Shown here: positions 46,429-53,854 of the stretch, one piece after another
How positions within the stretch are numbered: position 1 is the stretch's first letter
Layout: each line of letters starts with the position of its first letter
Assembly (NCBI RefSeq): GCF_008329585.1
Contig: NZ_NPKP01000003.1
Coordinates: 620,001 to 684,000 of the forward strand
Source of the DNA: Mycolicibacterium sp. P9-22
GTDB lineage: Bacteria; Actinomycetota; Actinomycetes; Mycobacteriales; Mycobacteriaceae
DNA: 64,000 nt
Direction of reading: 5' to 3'
Translations under genes and position numbers: made by a program
The notes under the pieces: model-generated
Databases searched by the model: none
What the model was told of the DNA's origin: nothing
The model's input: only the letters and a program-made list of their open reading frames with translations

Positions 46429-47706
46429 ATGACGAACGACCCGAGGTACACACCGCCTCAGTCCCAGCCCGGCTATTCCACCCAGCGCAACACCTATCAG
46501 CAGGGCTATCAGCAGCAGTCCTACGACTGGCGCTATGCCCAGCAGCCCGCCCAGCCCCAGCAACCGCGGCCCCAGTACGACCCGTACCGCCCGACGGGCA
46601 CGCCCAAACCCGAGAAACGTTCCCGCGCAGGCGCTTTGATCGCCGGAGCGGCAGCCATCGCGGTGGTGTCGGCCGGTATAGGCGGCGGCGTTGCGGTGCT
46701 GGCTCAGCCCGATCAACCCGCCACCAGCTTCTCCAGCAGCAGCGGTGCCACCCCGGGTATGCCGGCGGCGAGCGTGCCGGTGGGATCGGTGGAGCAGGTC
46801 GCGGCGAAGGTGGTGCCGAGCGTCGTCAAGCTGGAGACCAACCTGGGCCGGGCCTCCGAGGAGGGCTCGGGCATCATCCTGTCCTCCGACGGACTGATCC
46901 TCACCAACAATCACGTCGTGGCCACCGATGGCGTGCCCGGGGGACGGGCGCAGACCAAGGTGACCTTCGCCGACGGTCGGACCGCGCCGTTCACGGTGGT
47001 CGGCACCGACCCCAGCAGTGACATCGCCGTGGTGCGGGCCGAAGGGGTGTCGGATCTGACTCCGATCGCACTCGGGTCCTCGGGCGACCTGCGGGTCGGC
47101 CAGGACGTCGTCGCGATCGGCTCGCCCCTCGGTCTGGAGGGCACCGTCACCGTCGGCATCGTCAGCGCGCTGAACCGTCCGGTGGCCGCCGGTGGCAACA
47201 GCCGCGACCAGAACACCGTGTTGGACGCGATCCAGACCGATGCCGCGATCAACCCCGGGAACTCCGGTGGCGCGCTGGTCAACATGAACGGTGAGCTGGT
47301 CGGCGTGAACTCGGCCATCGCCACGCTGGGCGGTGAGTCCGCCGAGTCCCAGAGTGGCTCGATCGGACTCGGTTTCGCCATCCCGGTGGACCAGGCCAAG
47401 CGGATCGCCGACGAACTGGTGCAGAGCGGCACCGCATCGCACGCCTCGCTGGGTGTGCAGGTGGGCAATGACGCCTCGGTGGACGGCGCCAAGATCGTCG
47501 AGGTCACCGAGGGCGGCGCGGCGGCCGCGGCGGGACTGCCCAGTGGCGTGGTGGTCACCAAGGTCGACGGGCGCGTGATCAGCAGCGCCGACGCCCTGGT
47601 TGCGGCGGTGCGCTCGAAGGCACCCGGCACCAAGGTGACGCTGACCTATCAGGGTTCCGACGGATCGCAGACCCTGGACGTGACCTTGGGGAAGGCCCAG
47701 CAGTGA
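46429..47706 (+). CDS. pepD: HtrA-like serine protease PepD
   Basis: The 425-residue protease has a Gln/Tyr/Pro-rich cytoplasmic head (1-62), one membrane segment (67-95), a trypsin-like protease domain and a C-terminal PDZ domain (about 330-420). The triad is visible: His in LTNNHVVAT, Asp in DPSSDIAVV and Ser in NPGNSGGALVN. It degrades or refolds misfolded envelope proteins and feeds back on MprAB signalling. ATG 46429 follows the MprA-box region. The stop overlaps moaB2 (GTGA). Confidence 0.96.
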   Translation: MTNDPRYTPPQSQPGYSTQRNTYQQGYQQQSYDWRYAQQPAQPQQPRPQYDPYRPTGTPKPEKRSRAGALIAGAAAIAVVSAGIGGGVAVLAQPDQPATSFSSSSGATPGMPAASVPVGSVEQVAAKVVPSVVKLETNLGRASEEGSGIILSSDGLILTNNHVVATDGVPGGRAQTKVTFADGRTAPFTVVGTDPSSDIAVVRAEGVSDLTPIALGSSGDLRVGQDVVAIGSPLGLEGTVTVGIVSALNRPVAAGGNSRDQNTVLDAIQTDAAINPGNSGGALVNMNGELVGVNSAIATLGGESAESQSGSIGLGFAIPVDQAKRIADELVQSGTASHASLGVQVGNDASVDGAKIVEVTEGGAAAAAGLPSGVVVTKVDGRVISSADALVAAVRSKAPGTKVTLTYQGSDGSQTLDVTLGKAQQ

Positions 47707-48257
47707 CCGTATTGGAACCCTTGTCGAAGTCGTTGACGGCGTCCGGATATACGGTGACAGTCATGGAACAACCAGGGGAGTTGGTCGGGCGGGCGCTCGT
47801 CGTCGTCGTCGACGACCGGACAGCACACGGCGAAGAGGATCACAGCGGGCCGTTGGTCACCGAGCTGCTCGGTGAGAGCGGATTCCTGGTGGACGGGGTC
47901 GTGGTGGTTTCCGCCGATGAGGTGGAGATCCGCAACGCGCTCAACACCGCCGTCATCGGCGGCGTCGATCTGGTGATCTCGGTCGGCGGTACCGGGGTGA
48001 GCCCCCGCGACGTGACTCCTGAGGCCACCGTCGAGCTGCTCGACCGCGAGTTGTTGGGCATCTCCGAGGCGCTGCGCGCGTCCGGACTGTCCGCAGGCAT
48101 CGTGGACGCCGGCGTCTCGCGTGGGCTGGCCGGCATCTCGGGCAGCACCCTGGTGGTGAACATCGCCGGCTCCCGGGCCGCGGTGCGGGACGGTATGGCC
48201 ACGCTGAACCCGCTCGCGGTCCAGGTGATCGGGCAGCTGTCGAGCCTCGATATCTGA
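47703..48257 (+). CDS. moaB2: MoaB2/Mog-family molybdopterin adenylyltransferase-like protein
   Basis: The 184-residue MoCF-biosynthesis-fold protein has GRALVVVVDDRTAHGEEDHSGP, the VISVGGTGVSPRDVTPEA motif characteristic of molybdopterin binding, and SGSTLVVNIAGS. In mycobacteria MoaB2 sits in the mprAB-pepD operon and interacts with stress sigma factors rather than, or besides, cofactor synthesis. The start is GTG 47703, overlapping pepD; ATG 47763 is an alternative 20 residues in. Confidence 0.92.
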   Translation: MTVLEPLSKSLTASGYTVTVMEQPGELVGRALVVVVDDRTAHGEEDHSGPLVTELLGESGFLVDGVVVVSADEVEIRNALNTAVIGGVDLVISVGGTGVSPRDVTPEATVELLDRELLGISEALRASGLSAGIVDAGVSRGLAGISGSTLVVNIAGSRAAVRDGMATLNPLAVQVIGQLSSLDI

Positions 48258-48353
48258 GCCGGGAATGGGGGTCCAGATGGCAACCATGCAGGTCTGCGCA
48301 CCCTTTTCGGGCGTGGCAGGTTACGAGCAGGTGAACGGGAATCCCGCCTCGCA

Positions 48354-48369
48354 TGTGACGTTGGTCACA
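48354..48369. promoter_or_regulatory. Perfect CRP-family binding site
   Basis: TGTGA-CGTTGG-TCACA matches the mycobacterial CRP consensus at every arm position. It lies 14 bp upstream of the small gene at 48384, 96 bp after the moaB2 stop. Confidence 0.75.
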
Positions 48370-48383
48370 GGCGGTGTCCGATC

Positions 48384-48542
48384 GTGACCGGGCGCACGCG
48401 CCCATCGAAGGACGCAGTTAACGCGATCTTCGGTGAGGAAATTCCGCGTACCACGCGGGACGAGCGTGACGGCGACGTCCGCGAAGAGAACTTCGACCGG
48501 GATCGTTGGCTTCGGGACAATGTCCCGCCGCACCACGGCTGA
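48384..48542 (+). CDS. Small basic/acidic 52-residue protein of unknown function
   Basis: From GTG 48384 a 52-codon frame reads TGRTRPSKDAVNAIFGEEIP and continues with a strongly charged, Asp/Arg-rich tail ending RDNVPPHHG. Third codon positions are G/C-rich and the frame closes just before a strong terminator at 48559, both signs of a genuine gene. No membrane segment or cysteine is present. It has its own CRP site just upstream. The extreme charge pattern (RDERDGDVREE) would suit a small RNA- or protein-binding factor, but no family is recognised. Confidence 0.65.
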   Translation: MTGRTRPSKDAVNAIFGEEIPRTTRDERDGDVREENFDRDRWLRDNVPPHHG

Positions 48543-48558
48543 GCACTAATTTCCCTCT

Positions 48559-48602
48559 GATCGGCTGGAATCTTCCTGATTCCAGCCGGTCAGTTCTTTT
48601 TC
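48559..48602 (+). terminator. Canonical intrinsic terminator
   Basis: CGGCTGGAATC (48562-48572) pairs perfectly with GATTCCAGCCG (48578-48588) around TTCCT, extended by three more pairs outward, and is followed by a run of T at 48594-48602 (TTCTTTTT). It ends the moaB2/small-gene transcript 16 bp after the small gene stop. Confidence 0.9.
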
Positions 48603-48920
48603 CCCGAGATGCGAAGCAAACTGAGGCACGCTAAGTTGTCGCGCTGGTCACGACACTGCGGATACGTCTGTATGGCCGCCCCAGCAAACTCTGAACCGCC
48701 TCCTGGACGGGTCCGCGCGATGGGGCCTACGCGTTGCCGGGTTGATGGCGCACCGTTATGTTCCTCGTGTCAACGATGAGCAAATCGTAAGAGCAACATG
48801 TGGAGTTTCTAATTCGCACCACATGGAGGTCTTGCAAGGTGTGATATCTCGGTAGGGCCGGGATCCGCATCGACAACACGGTTGACAGCACACCAACCGT
48901 CGGCACAGTTTAGGGAGAAC
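48603..48920 (+). promoter_or_regulatory. Upstream region of the porin gene with CATGTGG inverted repeat
   Basis: No gene is seen in these 318 bases. They contain an inverted repeat CATGTGG (48797-48803) and CCACATG (48819-48825), a TTGACA -35-like hexamer at 48882-48887 and an AGGGAG ribosome site at 48912-48917. A related inverted repeat occurs downstream of the porin at 49600-49635, so both may bind the same factor. Long leaders are also known for mspA. Confidence 0.5.
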
Positions 48921-49574
48921 ATGAAGGTAATCAGTCGGGTGCTGATCGCGATGATCGCGGCCATTGCGTCGCTGTTCGTGAGCACGGGCACCTCCAACGC
49001 GGGCCTGGACAACGAGCTGAGCCTCGTGGACGGCAAGGACCGGACCCTGACCATTCAGCAGTGGGACACCTTCCTCAACGGTGTGTTCCCGCTCGACCGC
49101 AACCGGCTGACCCGCGAGTGGTTCCACTCCGGCAAGGCCAAGTACATCGTCGCAGGTCCGGGCGCTGAGGACTTCGAGGGCGTGCTGGAGCTGGGCTACC
49201 AGGTCGGCTTCCCGTGGTCGCTGGGCGTCGGTATCAACTTCAGCTACACCACCCCCAACGTCGCGTTCGACGGCCAGGACTACGGCTACGTGGGCCCCGG
49301 TGGCGTCGACTTCGACATCATCCCGGCCATCGTGACCCCGCCGCTGTTCCCCGGCGCCTCGATCAGCGCTGACCTCGGCAACGGCCCGGGCATCCAGGAA
49401 GTCGCCACGTTCTCCGCTGACGTTGCAGGTGCAGAGGGTGCGGTCGCCGTCTCCAACGCTCACGGCACCGTGACCGGTGCTGCCGGCGGCGTGCTGCTGC
49501 GCCCCTACGCACGTCTGATCGCCTCGGAGGGTGACAGCGTCACCACCTACGGCGAGCCCTGGAACATGAACTGA
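48921..49574 (+). CDS. mspA: MspA-family outer-membrane porin with altered constriction loop
   Basis: The 217-residue precursor has a signal peptide (1-27, cleavage after TGTSNA) and a mature chain starting GLDNELSLVDGKDRTL, almost identical to MspA/MspC of M. smegmatis over the vestibule and C-terminus (SADLGNGPGIQEVATFS, TTYGEPWNMN). It forms an octameric channel for hydrophilic solutes in the mycomembrane. The segment after SYTTPN reads VAFDGQDYGYVGPGGVDFD then IIPAIV, about six residues longer than MspA from memory. Asp91 is replaced by Gly while Asp90 and Asp93 equivalents remain. Position next to moaB2 and mscL is that of mspC. ATG 48921 has AGGGAG. Confidence 0.95.
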   Translation: MKVISRVLIAMIAAIASLFVSTGTSNAGLDNELSLVDGKDRTLTIQQWDTFLNGVFPLDRNRLTREWFHSGKAKYIVAGPGAEDFEGVLELGYQVGFPWSLGVGINFSYTTPNVAFDGQDYGYVGPGGVDFDIIPAIVTPPLFPGASISADLGNGPGIQEVATFSADVAGAEGAVAVSNAHGTVTGAAGGVLLRPYARLIASEGDSVTTYGEPWNMN

Positions 49575-49599
49575 CAGTTCACTCCTAAACCCGACGTCG

Positions 49600-49635
49600 C
49601 CATGTGGTCCGTGCTCCGAGAGACGGGCCACATGG
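49600..49635. promoter_or_regulatory. Inverted repeat CCATGTGG/CCACATGG before the small exported protein gene
   Basis: The 8-bp arms (49600-49607 and 49628-49635) are perfect and separated by 20 bases, 38 bp upstream of the gene at 49674. It echoes the CATGTGG repeat upstream of the porin, suggesting a common regulator. Confidence 0.45.
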
Positions 49636-49673
49636 TGACGAGTGGGACTACCCAAGCAGGAAAGGAAAGGGTC

Positions 49674-50027
49674 ATGGCCCTATCGAAGAAGCTTGCAGTT
49701 CTCGGGTTCGGTTCATTTGCGGGTGCCACGTTGCTGGCTGGTCTGGGCAGCGCCACCGCGAGTGCAGAGGTCGAGGAATCGGCACCGGCCCCCTATGTCA
49801 CCAGCCGTCAGGCGATCTTGATCGACGACAACGCGCTGCGGGTGGCCGATTACGGCGAGGCACGCGGGTTCGGAGATACCCGCAGCGCCGATGCCGGCAT
49901 CGTCCATGCACAGGGCGAGGGTGTGCACGTCGACACCGTCAAGGCAGTGCCGGGCACCAAGGCCGCACCGTTCAACCTCGAGTCCAACGGTGCGTTCGTC
50001 TTCAGCCCGCCCATCGGCGACTGGTGA
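49674..50027 (+). CDS. Small exported protein, copy A of a tandem pair
   Basis: The 117-residue protein has a clear signal peptide (MALSKKLAVLGFGSFAGATL then LAGLGSATASA, cleavage near 31), and a mature part of about 86 residues beginning EVEESAPAPYVTSRQAILID and ending FNLESNGAFVFSPPIGDW. There is no cysteine and no known domain. It is a tandem duplicate of the gene at 50199, with near-identical mature regions. ATG 49674 has GGAAAGG upstream. Location after the porin suggests an envelope or periplasmic role, possibly porin-associated, but this is only context. Confidence 0.85.
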   Translation: MALSKKLAVLGFGSFAGATLLAGLGSATASAEVEESAPAPYVTSRQAILIDDNALRVADYGEARGFGDTRSADAGIVHAQGEGVHVDTVKAVPGTKAAPFNLESNGAFVFSPPIGDW

Positions 50028-50053
50028 CCGACGTTTCGTAATCGCTTCACGCG

Positions 50054-50089
50054 AACGCCCGGCCGGGTCTTTCCGGCCGGGCGTTTTGC
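50054..50089 (+). terminator. Intrinsic-type terminator after copy A
   Basis: AACGCCCGGCCGG (50054-50066) pairs perfectly with CCGGCCGGGCGTT (50073-50085), followed by TTTTGCT. It is almost the same hairpin as the one after copy B. Confidence 0.88.
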
Positions 50090-50198
50090 TGTTCGGCAGC
50101 GCTCGTCGACGGCGATCCGGCAACCCGCTCGTGTCGGGCGCGCTACTCTTGGGGACGTCCGGTGTCCATGCTGGAAGACAGTCGAGAAAGTGGTGCTC

Positions 50199-50552
50199 AT
50201 GGCTTCATCGAAGAGGCTCGCAATTCTCGGGCTCGGTGCGTTCGCGGGAGCGACGTTGCTGGCCGGTCTGGGCAGCGCCACCGCGGCCGCAGAGGTCGAG
50301 GAATCGGCGCCCGCTCCCTATGTCACCAGCCGTCAGGCCCTGCTGGTCGACGACAATGCCCTGCGGGTGTCCGACTACGGCGAGGCCCGCGGTTTCCTGG
50401 AGACGCGCAGTGCCGATGCCGGCATCGTGCACGCCCAGGGTGAAGGTGTGCACGTGGACACCATCAAGGCGGTGCCGGGCACCAAGGCCGCACCGTTCAA
50501 CCTCGAAAGCAACGGTGCGTTCGTCTTCAGCCCGCCCATCGGCGACTGGTGA
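50199..50552 (+). CDS. Small exported protein, copy B of a tandem pair
   Basis: The 117-residue protein has signal peptide MASSKRLAILGLGAFAGATL then LAGLGSATAAA and mature start EVEESAPAPYVTSRQALLVD. It differs from copy A at only a handful of mature positions, mainly conservative (Ile/Leu, Ala/Ser, GD/LE), and shares the exact ending VFSPPIGDW. ATG 50199 is preferred over GTG 50190 because GAGAAAG at 50185-50191 is a suitable ribosome site and the residues then match copy A. The duplication covers gene plus terminator, so it is recent or kept similar by gene conversion. Confidence 0.85.
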   Translation: MASSKRLAILGLGAFAGATLLAGLGSATAAAEVEESAPAPYVTSRQALLVDDNALRVSDYGEARGFLETRSADAGIVHAQGEGVHVDTIKAVPGTKAAPFNLESNGAFVFSPPIGDW

Positions 50553-50577
50553 TCGACCCCCGATAGTCCCTTCACGC

Positions 50578-50611
50578 AAACGCCCGGCCGGGTTCACCCG
50601 GCCGGGCGTTT
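50578..50611 (+). terminator. Terminator after copy B
   Basis: AAACGCCCGGCCGGG (50578-50592) and CCCGGCCGGGCGTTT (50597-50611) form a perfect 15-bp stem with TTCA loop. Because it ends in TTT on + and begins with AAA, it may also stop the convergent mscL transcript. Confidence 0.88.
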
Positions 50612-50631
50612 CACGTCGGACAGTCCTTGGA

Positions 50632-51039
50632 TCAGGCCTCGGGATCCACGCGTTCTTCGGCGGTACGCCCCGGGCTCTTGGCCAGCAGGTCGCGGATCTC
50701 GGTGAGCAGGACCACCTCGGCCTCGACGGTCTCCTCCTCCTTCTTCCGGAACTTGCTGTAGGGCAGCACGATCAGGAAGTACACGACGGCGGCGACGAGG
50801 ACGAAGTTGATCGCCGCGGAGAGCAGCACGTTCAGGTCGATGGTCTGGTCGCCGCCGATGGGGATGCGCAGGATGCCGTAATCGGATTCGCCGCCGGCGC
50901 CGATACGGTCGATCAGCGGCTGAATGACGCTCTCGGTGAACTTGGTGACGAGCGCGGTGAACGCGGTACCGATGACCACCGCGATCGACAGATCGACGAT
51001 GTTGCCGCGCAGCAGGAATTCCTTGAAACCCTTGATCAT
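50632..51039 (-). CDS. mscL: Large-conductance mechanosensitive channel MscL
   Basis: The 135-residue two-helix channel subunit begins [21 protein letters not shown] (amphipathic helix plus TM1 with the gate-lining [18 protein letters not shown]). A periplasmic loop follows, then TM2 ([19 protein letters not shown]) and a cytoplasmic helical bundle ([14 protein letters not shown]). It opens on membrane stretch to release solutes during osmotic downshift. ATG 51039 begins the conserved sequence; the longer frame to 51075 is not conserved. Confidence 0.96.
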   Translation of the reverse strand: MIKGFKEFLLRGNIVDLSIAVVIGTAFTALVTKFTESVIQPLIDRIGAGGESDYGILRIPIGGDQTIDLNVLLSAAINFVLVAAVVYFLIVLPYSKFRKKEEETVEAEVVLLTEIRDLLAKSPGRTAEERVDPEA

Positions 51040-51104
51040 GCGGGGACCCTTCCAGCAGTTGATGGTGACACGCAAACATTAACCGAGCAGGTAGCGCCCT
51101 GGCT

Positions 51105-51764
51105 TCAGTGAAAGGTGACCGTGATCTGGCGGGTGAGCGCGGCACCGGCCACCGCATTGGCGGCGTGCCGGGGCAGTGCCACCAGCACCACCCGGCCCGC
51201 CGAGCCCGCCGGCCCCGTGGGTTCGGCCGACACCATGGCGACGACGGCGTCGGTCGCAATGACCTCCGGCGCGGTGTCCGGGCCGGCGTCCGTGCTGCCC
51301 GCCGCGAGCACGTCGACGACGTCTCCGGGGCGGATGAGTTCGACGAGCGCGTCATCGGCGAGGTGCAGCGGCACGATCCGCGCGTCGGGCCCGGCGCTCG
51401 CCTCGGTGAGGCGTGTTCCGAGCAGCCGGACATCGGTGAGCACCTCACCGCGGCGAGCGGGCCCGGCGAGAGTGGCTCCGAGTACCACGCCGACATCGCC
51501 GGTGGCGCCGTCGGGAACCGTTGCGGCCAAACGTGATTCGACGTCGATATCGTCGACGGTGAGCGGTGCGCCCGGAGGCAGGTCGCGCAACGCGATGACG
51601 ACATCGCTGCGCTCGCCCGCCGGGTCGGGGCGTAACGCGGCGACCGCGGCCAGCACCACGAGCAGGCCCGCGGCGGTTCGGCGGGCTGCGAGGGTGCGCG
51701 TCCAGTCCGGGCGCAGCGTCGCGCGCAGCCGTGACAGCACCGATGGATTCAGCGATTCCCCCAC
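51105..51764 (-). CDS. SAF-domain protein (CpaB/flagella P-ring-chaperone-like), Rv0990c homologue
   Basis: The 219-residue protein has a basic cytoplasmic head (1-30), one membrane anchor (about 30-48, RTAAGLLVVLAAVAAL), then a SAF domain (about 52-120; DVVIALRDLPPGAPLTVDDI) and an RcpC/CpaB-like second domain (PGDVVDVLAAG, VVLVALPRHAANAV). CpaB proteins help build Flp pili, but no pilus genes are here, so the role is uncertain; mscL follows downstream. The start is GTG 51764. Confidence 0.75.
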   Translation of the reverse strand: MGESLNPSVLSRLRATLRPDWTRTLAARRTAAGLLVVLAAVAALRPDPAGERSDVVIALRDLPPGAPLTVDDIDVESRLAATVPDGATGDVGVVLGATLAGPARRGEVLTDVRLLGTRLTEASAGPDARIVPLHLADDALVELIRPGDVVDVLAAGSTDAGPDTAPEVIATDAVVAMVSAEPTGPAGSAGRVVLVALPRHAANAVAGAALTRQITVTFH

Positions 51765-51830
51765 GAGGGCAACGCTAGGCGGCCCGGGGGGATGAGGGCA
51801 GCCGGTAACGGCGTGCCTGTGGATAACTCG

Positions 51831-52175
51831 CTAGCTGGAGGCGGCGGCCGGCGTCGAGCTGGCGGAGCTCGTCGATGAGGACGACGATGTGCTCGAGGAA
51901 TCCGAGGAGCTGCTCGACGAGTCCGAGGAGCCGCTGGACGTCGACGTCGAGCCCTCGCTGCTCTTGGCGGAGCTCGCGGTGCTGCTGGACTTGGACGAGT
52001 CGCGGCTGTCGTTGCGGTAGAAACCGCTGCCCTTGAAGACCACGCCCACCTTGCCGAACAGCTTGCGCAGCCGTCCGTTGCACTTGGGGCATACGGTCAG
52101 CGCATCGTCGCTGAACGCTTGGACCTCGTCGAACCGATTGTCACATTCGGTACACGCGTAGGAGTAGGTAGGCAC
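51831..52175 (-). CDS. ruc: FmdB-type zinc-ribbon protein with Ser-rich disordered tail (Ruc-like)
   Basis: The 114-residue protein starts at GTG 52175 with the zinc ribbon PTYSYACTECDNRFD, then VCPKCNGRLRKLFGKVG (four Cys as CxxC and CxxC). A tail of about 50 residues follows that is almost only Ser, Thr, Ala and Asp. M. tuberculosis Rv0991c (Ruc) is a redox-regulated chaperone with an unstructured C-terminus that is induced by heat and works with DnaK; here the tail is even more Ser-rich. A GGAGGA site precedes the GTG. The CIRCE-like element upstream supports heat-shock (HrcA) control. Confidence 0.9.
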   Translation of the reverse strand: MPTYSYACTECDNRFDEVQAFSDDALTVCPKCNGRLRKLFGKVGVVFKGSGFYRNDSRDSSKSSSTASSAKSSEGSTSTSSGSSDSSSSSSDSSSTSSSSSTSSASSTPAAASS

Positions 52176-52201
52176 GAAATCCTCCGAGACTGTCAAACCT
52201 T

Positions 52202-52236
52202 CTAGCACTCTAGCGGTTCAAGTGCTAGAACCGCTA
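52202..52236. promoter_or_regulatory. CIRCE-like HrcA operator with a nested second palindrome
   Basis: CTAGCACTC-N9-AAGTGCTAG (52202-52228) matches the CIRCE layout TTAGCACTC-N9-GAGTGCTAA with two changes that largely keep its symmetry. Its spacer and right arm are shared by a second perfect palindrome, TAGCGGTTC (52211-52219) and GAACCGCTA (52228-52236), which may terminate the upstream folate gene. The element lies 27 bp before the ruc start. Confidence 0.75.
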
Positions 52237-52242
52237 CGTGGG

Positions 52243-52848
52243 CTAGGTCATTCCCGCTGCACCCCGCGGCCCGGCCCCCAGCCGGATCAGACCCCGACCA
52301 GGGGTGAGCGCATGCGTCATCGGCACGTCGTGCGGCTCGGCGGGAATCGCATCGAGCAGTTCGTCATCACGCACCACCGCCACCAGTCGCGCGTCGGCGG
52401 CGGCCCACGCCAGGGCGCGGTCATAGAAGCCGGCGCCTCGGCCCAGCCGGTTGCCGCGGCGATCCACCGCCAGCGCCGGCACCAACAGCACCGTCGCCTC
52501 GGCGATGGCTTCCGGTGCCAGCCACGGCGGCGGCGGTTCGCGCAATCCGAAAGGTGCCGTGACCAGCTCGCCGGGCCGGTACTCGGCCCATTGCATCGGC
52601 AGGTCGGAGCGTGCGATCGGCACCAGGATCCGCACCCCGATCAGGGCATCCAGCAGCGGCACCGCATCACGGGCGGCGCCGGGCTCGGATCCGACCGGAA
52701 TGTAGGCGGCAACGGTGCCCGCACCGGCGGTGAGTGCGGTTATTTGCGTTTGCAGGGAACGTGTTTCGGTGGCCCGATCAAGCTCGGTGAGCGACCGCCG
52801 AGCCGCAAGTATCCGCGTCCTGAGCGCGCGTTTCGTCAGGATTGCCAC
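52243..52848 (-). CDS. 5-formyltetrahydrofolate cyclo-ligase
   Basis: The 201-residue enzyme converts 5-formyl-THF plus ATP to 5,10-methenyl-THF. Family marks: TKRALRTRILAARRSL at the N-terminus, VAAYIPVGSEPGA, and the ATP/folate motif RRGNRLGRGAGFYDRALA, then PMTHALTPGRG. GTG 52848 fits the usual length; an in-frame ATG at 52881 would add 11 residues. It is divergent from galU with about 50 bp between. Confidence 0.93.
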   Translation of the reverse strand: MAILTKRALRTRILAARRSLTELDRATETRSLQTQITALTAGAGTVAAYIPVGSEPGAARDAVPLLDALIGVRILVPIARSDLPMQWAEYRPGELVTAPFGLREPPPPWLAPEAIAEATVLLVPALAVDRRGNRLGRGAGFYDRALAWAAADARLVAVVRDDELLDAIPAEPHDVPMTHALTPGRGLIRLGAGPRGAAGMT

Positions 52849-52901
52849 GTTTGCGCCGACACCCTTCGCCTGAACCACCAATGGGCATTAGTGTGTCAAC
52901 G

Positions 52902-53813
52902 ATGGCACAGGCACTTGTACCTATCCCACGGACCGCCGTGGTTCCCGCGGCAGGTCTGGGAACCCGATTCCTGCCGGCGACCAAGACGGTCCCGAAGGAA
53001 CTGCTCCCCGTGGTGGACACCCCGGGCATCGAGCTGGTGGCCGCCGAAGCCGCCGAAGCCGGCGCCGAGCGGCTGATCATCATCACCTCCGAGGGCAAGG
53101 ACGGCGTCGTCGCGCACTTCGTCGAGGACCTTGTTCTGGAGGGCACGCTGGAGGCCCGCGGCAAGCACGTGATGCTCGAGAAGGTGCGCCGCGCGCCCGC
53201 GCTGATCAAGGTCGAGGCCGTGGTGCAGGCCGAACCGCTCGGTCTGGGCCACGCGGTGGGCTGTGTCGAGTCAACGCTGCTGCCCGACGAGGATGCCATC
53301 GCGGTGCTGTTGCCCGACGACCTCGTGCTGCCCACCGGTGTGCTGGAGACGATGTCGAAGGTCCGCGCCAAGCGCGGCGGAACGGTGCTGTGCGCCATCG
53401 AGGTTCCCGGCGACGACATCAGCGCCTACGGCGTTTTCGACGTCGAGGTGGTGCCCGATGCGGCGAATCCGAATGTGCTGAAGGTCAAGGGCATGGTCGA
53501 GAAGCCCAAGGCCGAGGACGCGCCGTCGCACTTCGCGGCGGCCGGCCGCTATGTGCTCGACCGGGCGATCTTCGACGCGCTGCGCCGGGTCGACAGAGGC
53601 GTCGGCGGCGAGATCCAGCTGACCGATGCCATCGCGCTGCTGATCGACGAGGGCCATCCCGTGCACGTCGTGGTGCACCGCGGTTCCCGACACGACTTGG
53701 GAAATCCCGGCGGCTACCTCAAGGCTGCGGTTGACTTTGCGCTAGAACGCGACGACTACGGACCGGAACTGCGGCGCTGGTTGGTCGAGCGATTGGGCCT
53801 GGCCGGAGATTAA
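52902..53813 (+). CDS. galU: UTP-glucose-1-phosphate uridylyltransferase
   Basis: The 303-residue nucleotidyltransferase makes UDP-glucose for trehalose, cell-wall and polysaccharide synthesis. Conserved pieces: AVVPAAGLGTRFLPATKTVPKE (nucleotide loop), AVLLPDDLVL (metal-binding Asp), VEKPKAEDAPS and GEIQLTDAI. ATG 52902 begins AQALVPIPRTAV. It would provide the donor sugar if the GT2 operon at 17899 makes a glucan. Confidence 0.96.
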   Translation: MAQALVPIPRTAVVPAAGLGTRFLPATKTVPKELLPVVDTPGIELVAAEAAEAGAERLIIITSEGKDGVVAHFVEDLVLEGTLEARGKHVMLEKVRRAPALIKVEAVVQAEPLGLGHAVGCVESTLLPDEDAIAVLLPDDLVLPTGVLETMSKVRAKRGGTVLCAIEVPGDDISAYGVFDVEVVPDAANPNVLKVKGMVEKPKAEDAPSHFAAAGRYVLDRAIFDALRRVDRGVGGEIQLTDAIALLIDEGHPVHVVVHRGSRHDLGNPGGYLKAAVDFALERDDYGPELRRWLVERLGLAGD

Positions 53814-53854
53814 CGACAGCACGGCGCGGGTCTTGGACAGGAGAAAGGCATGCG

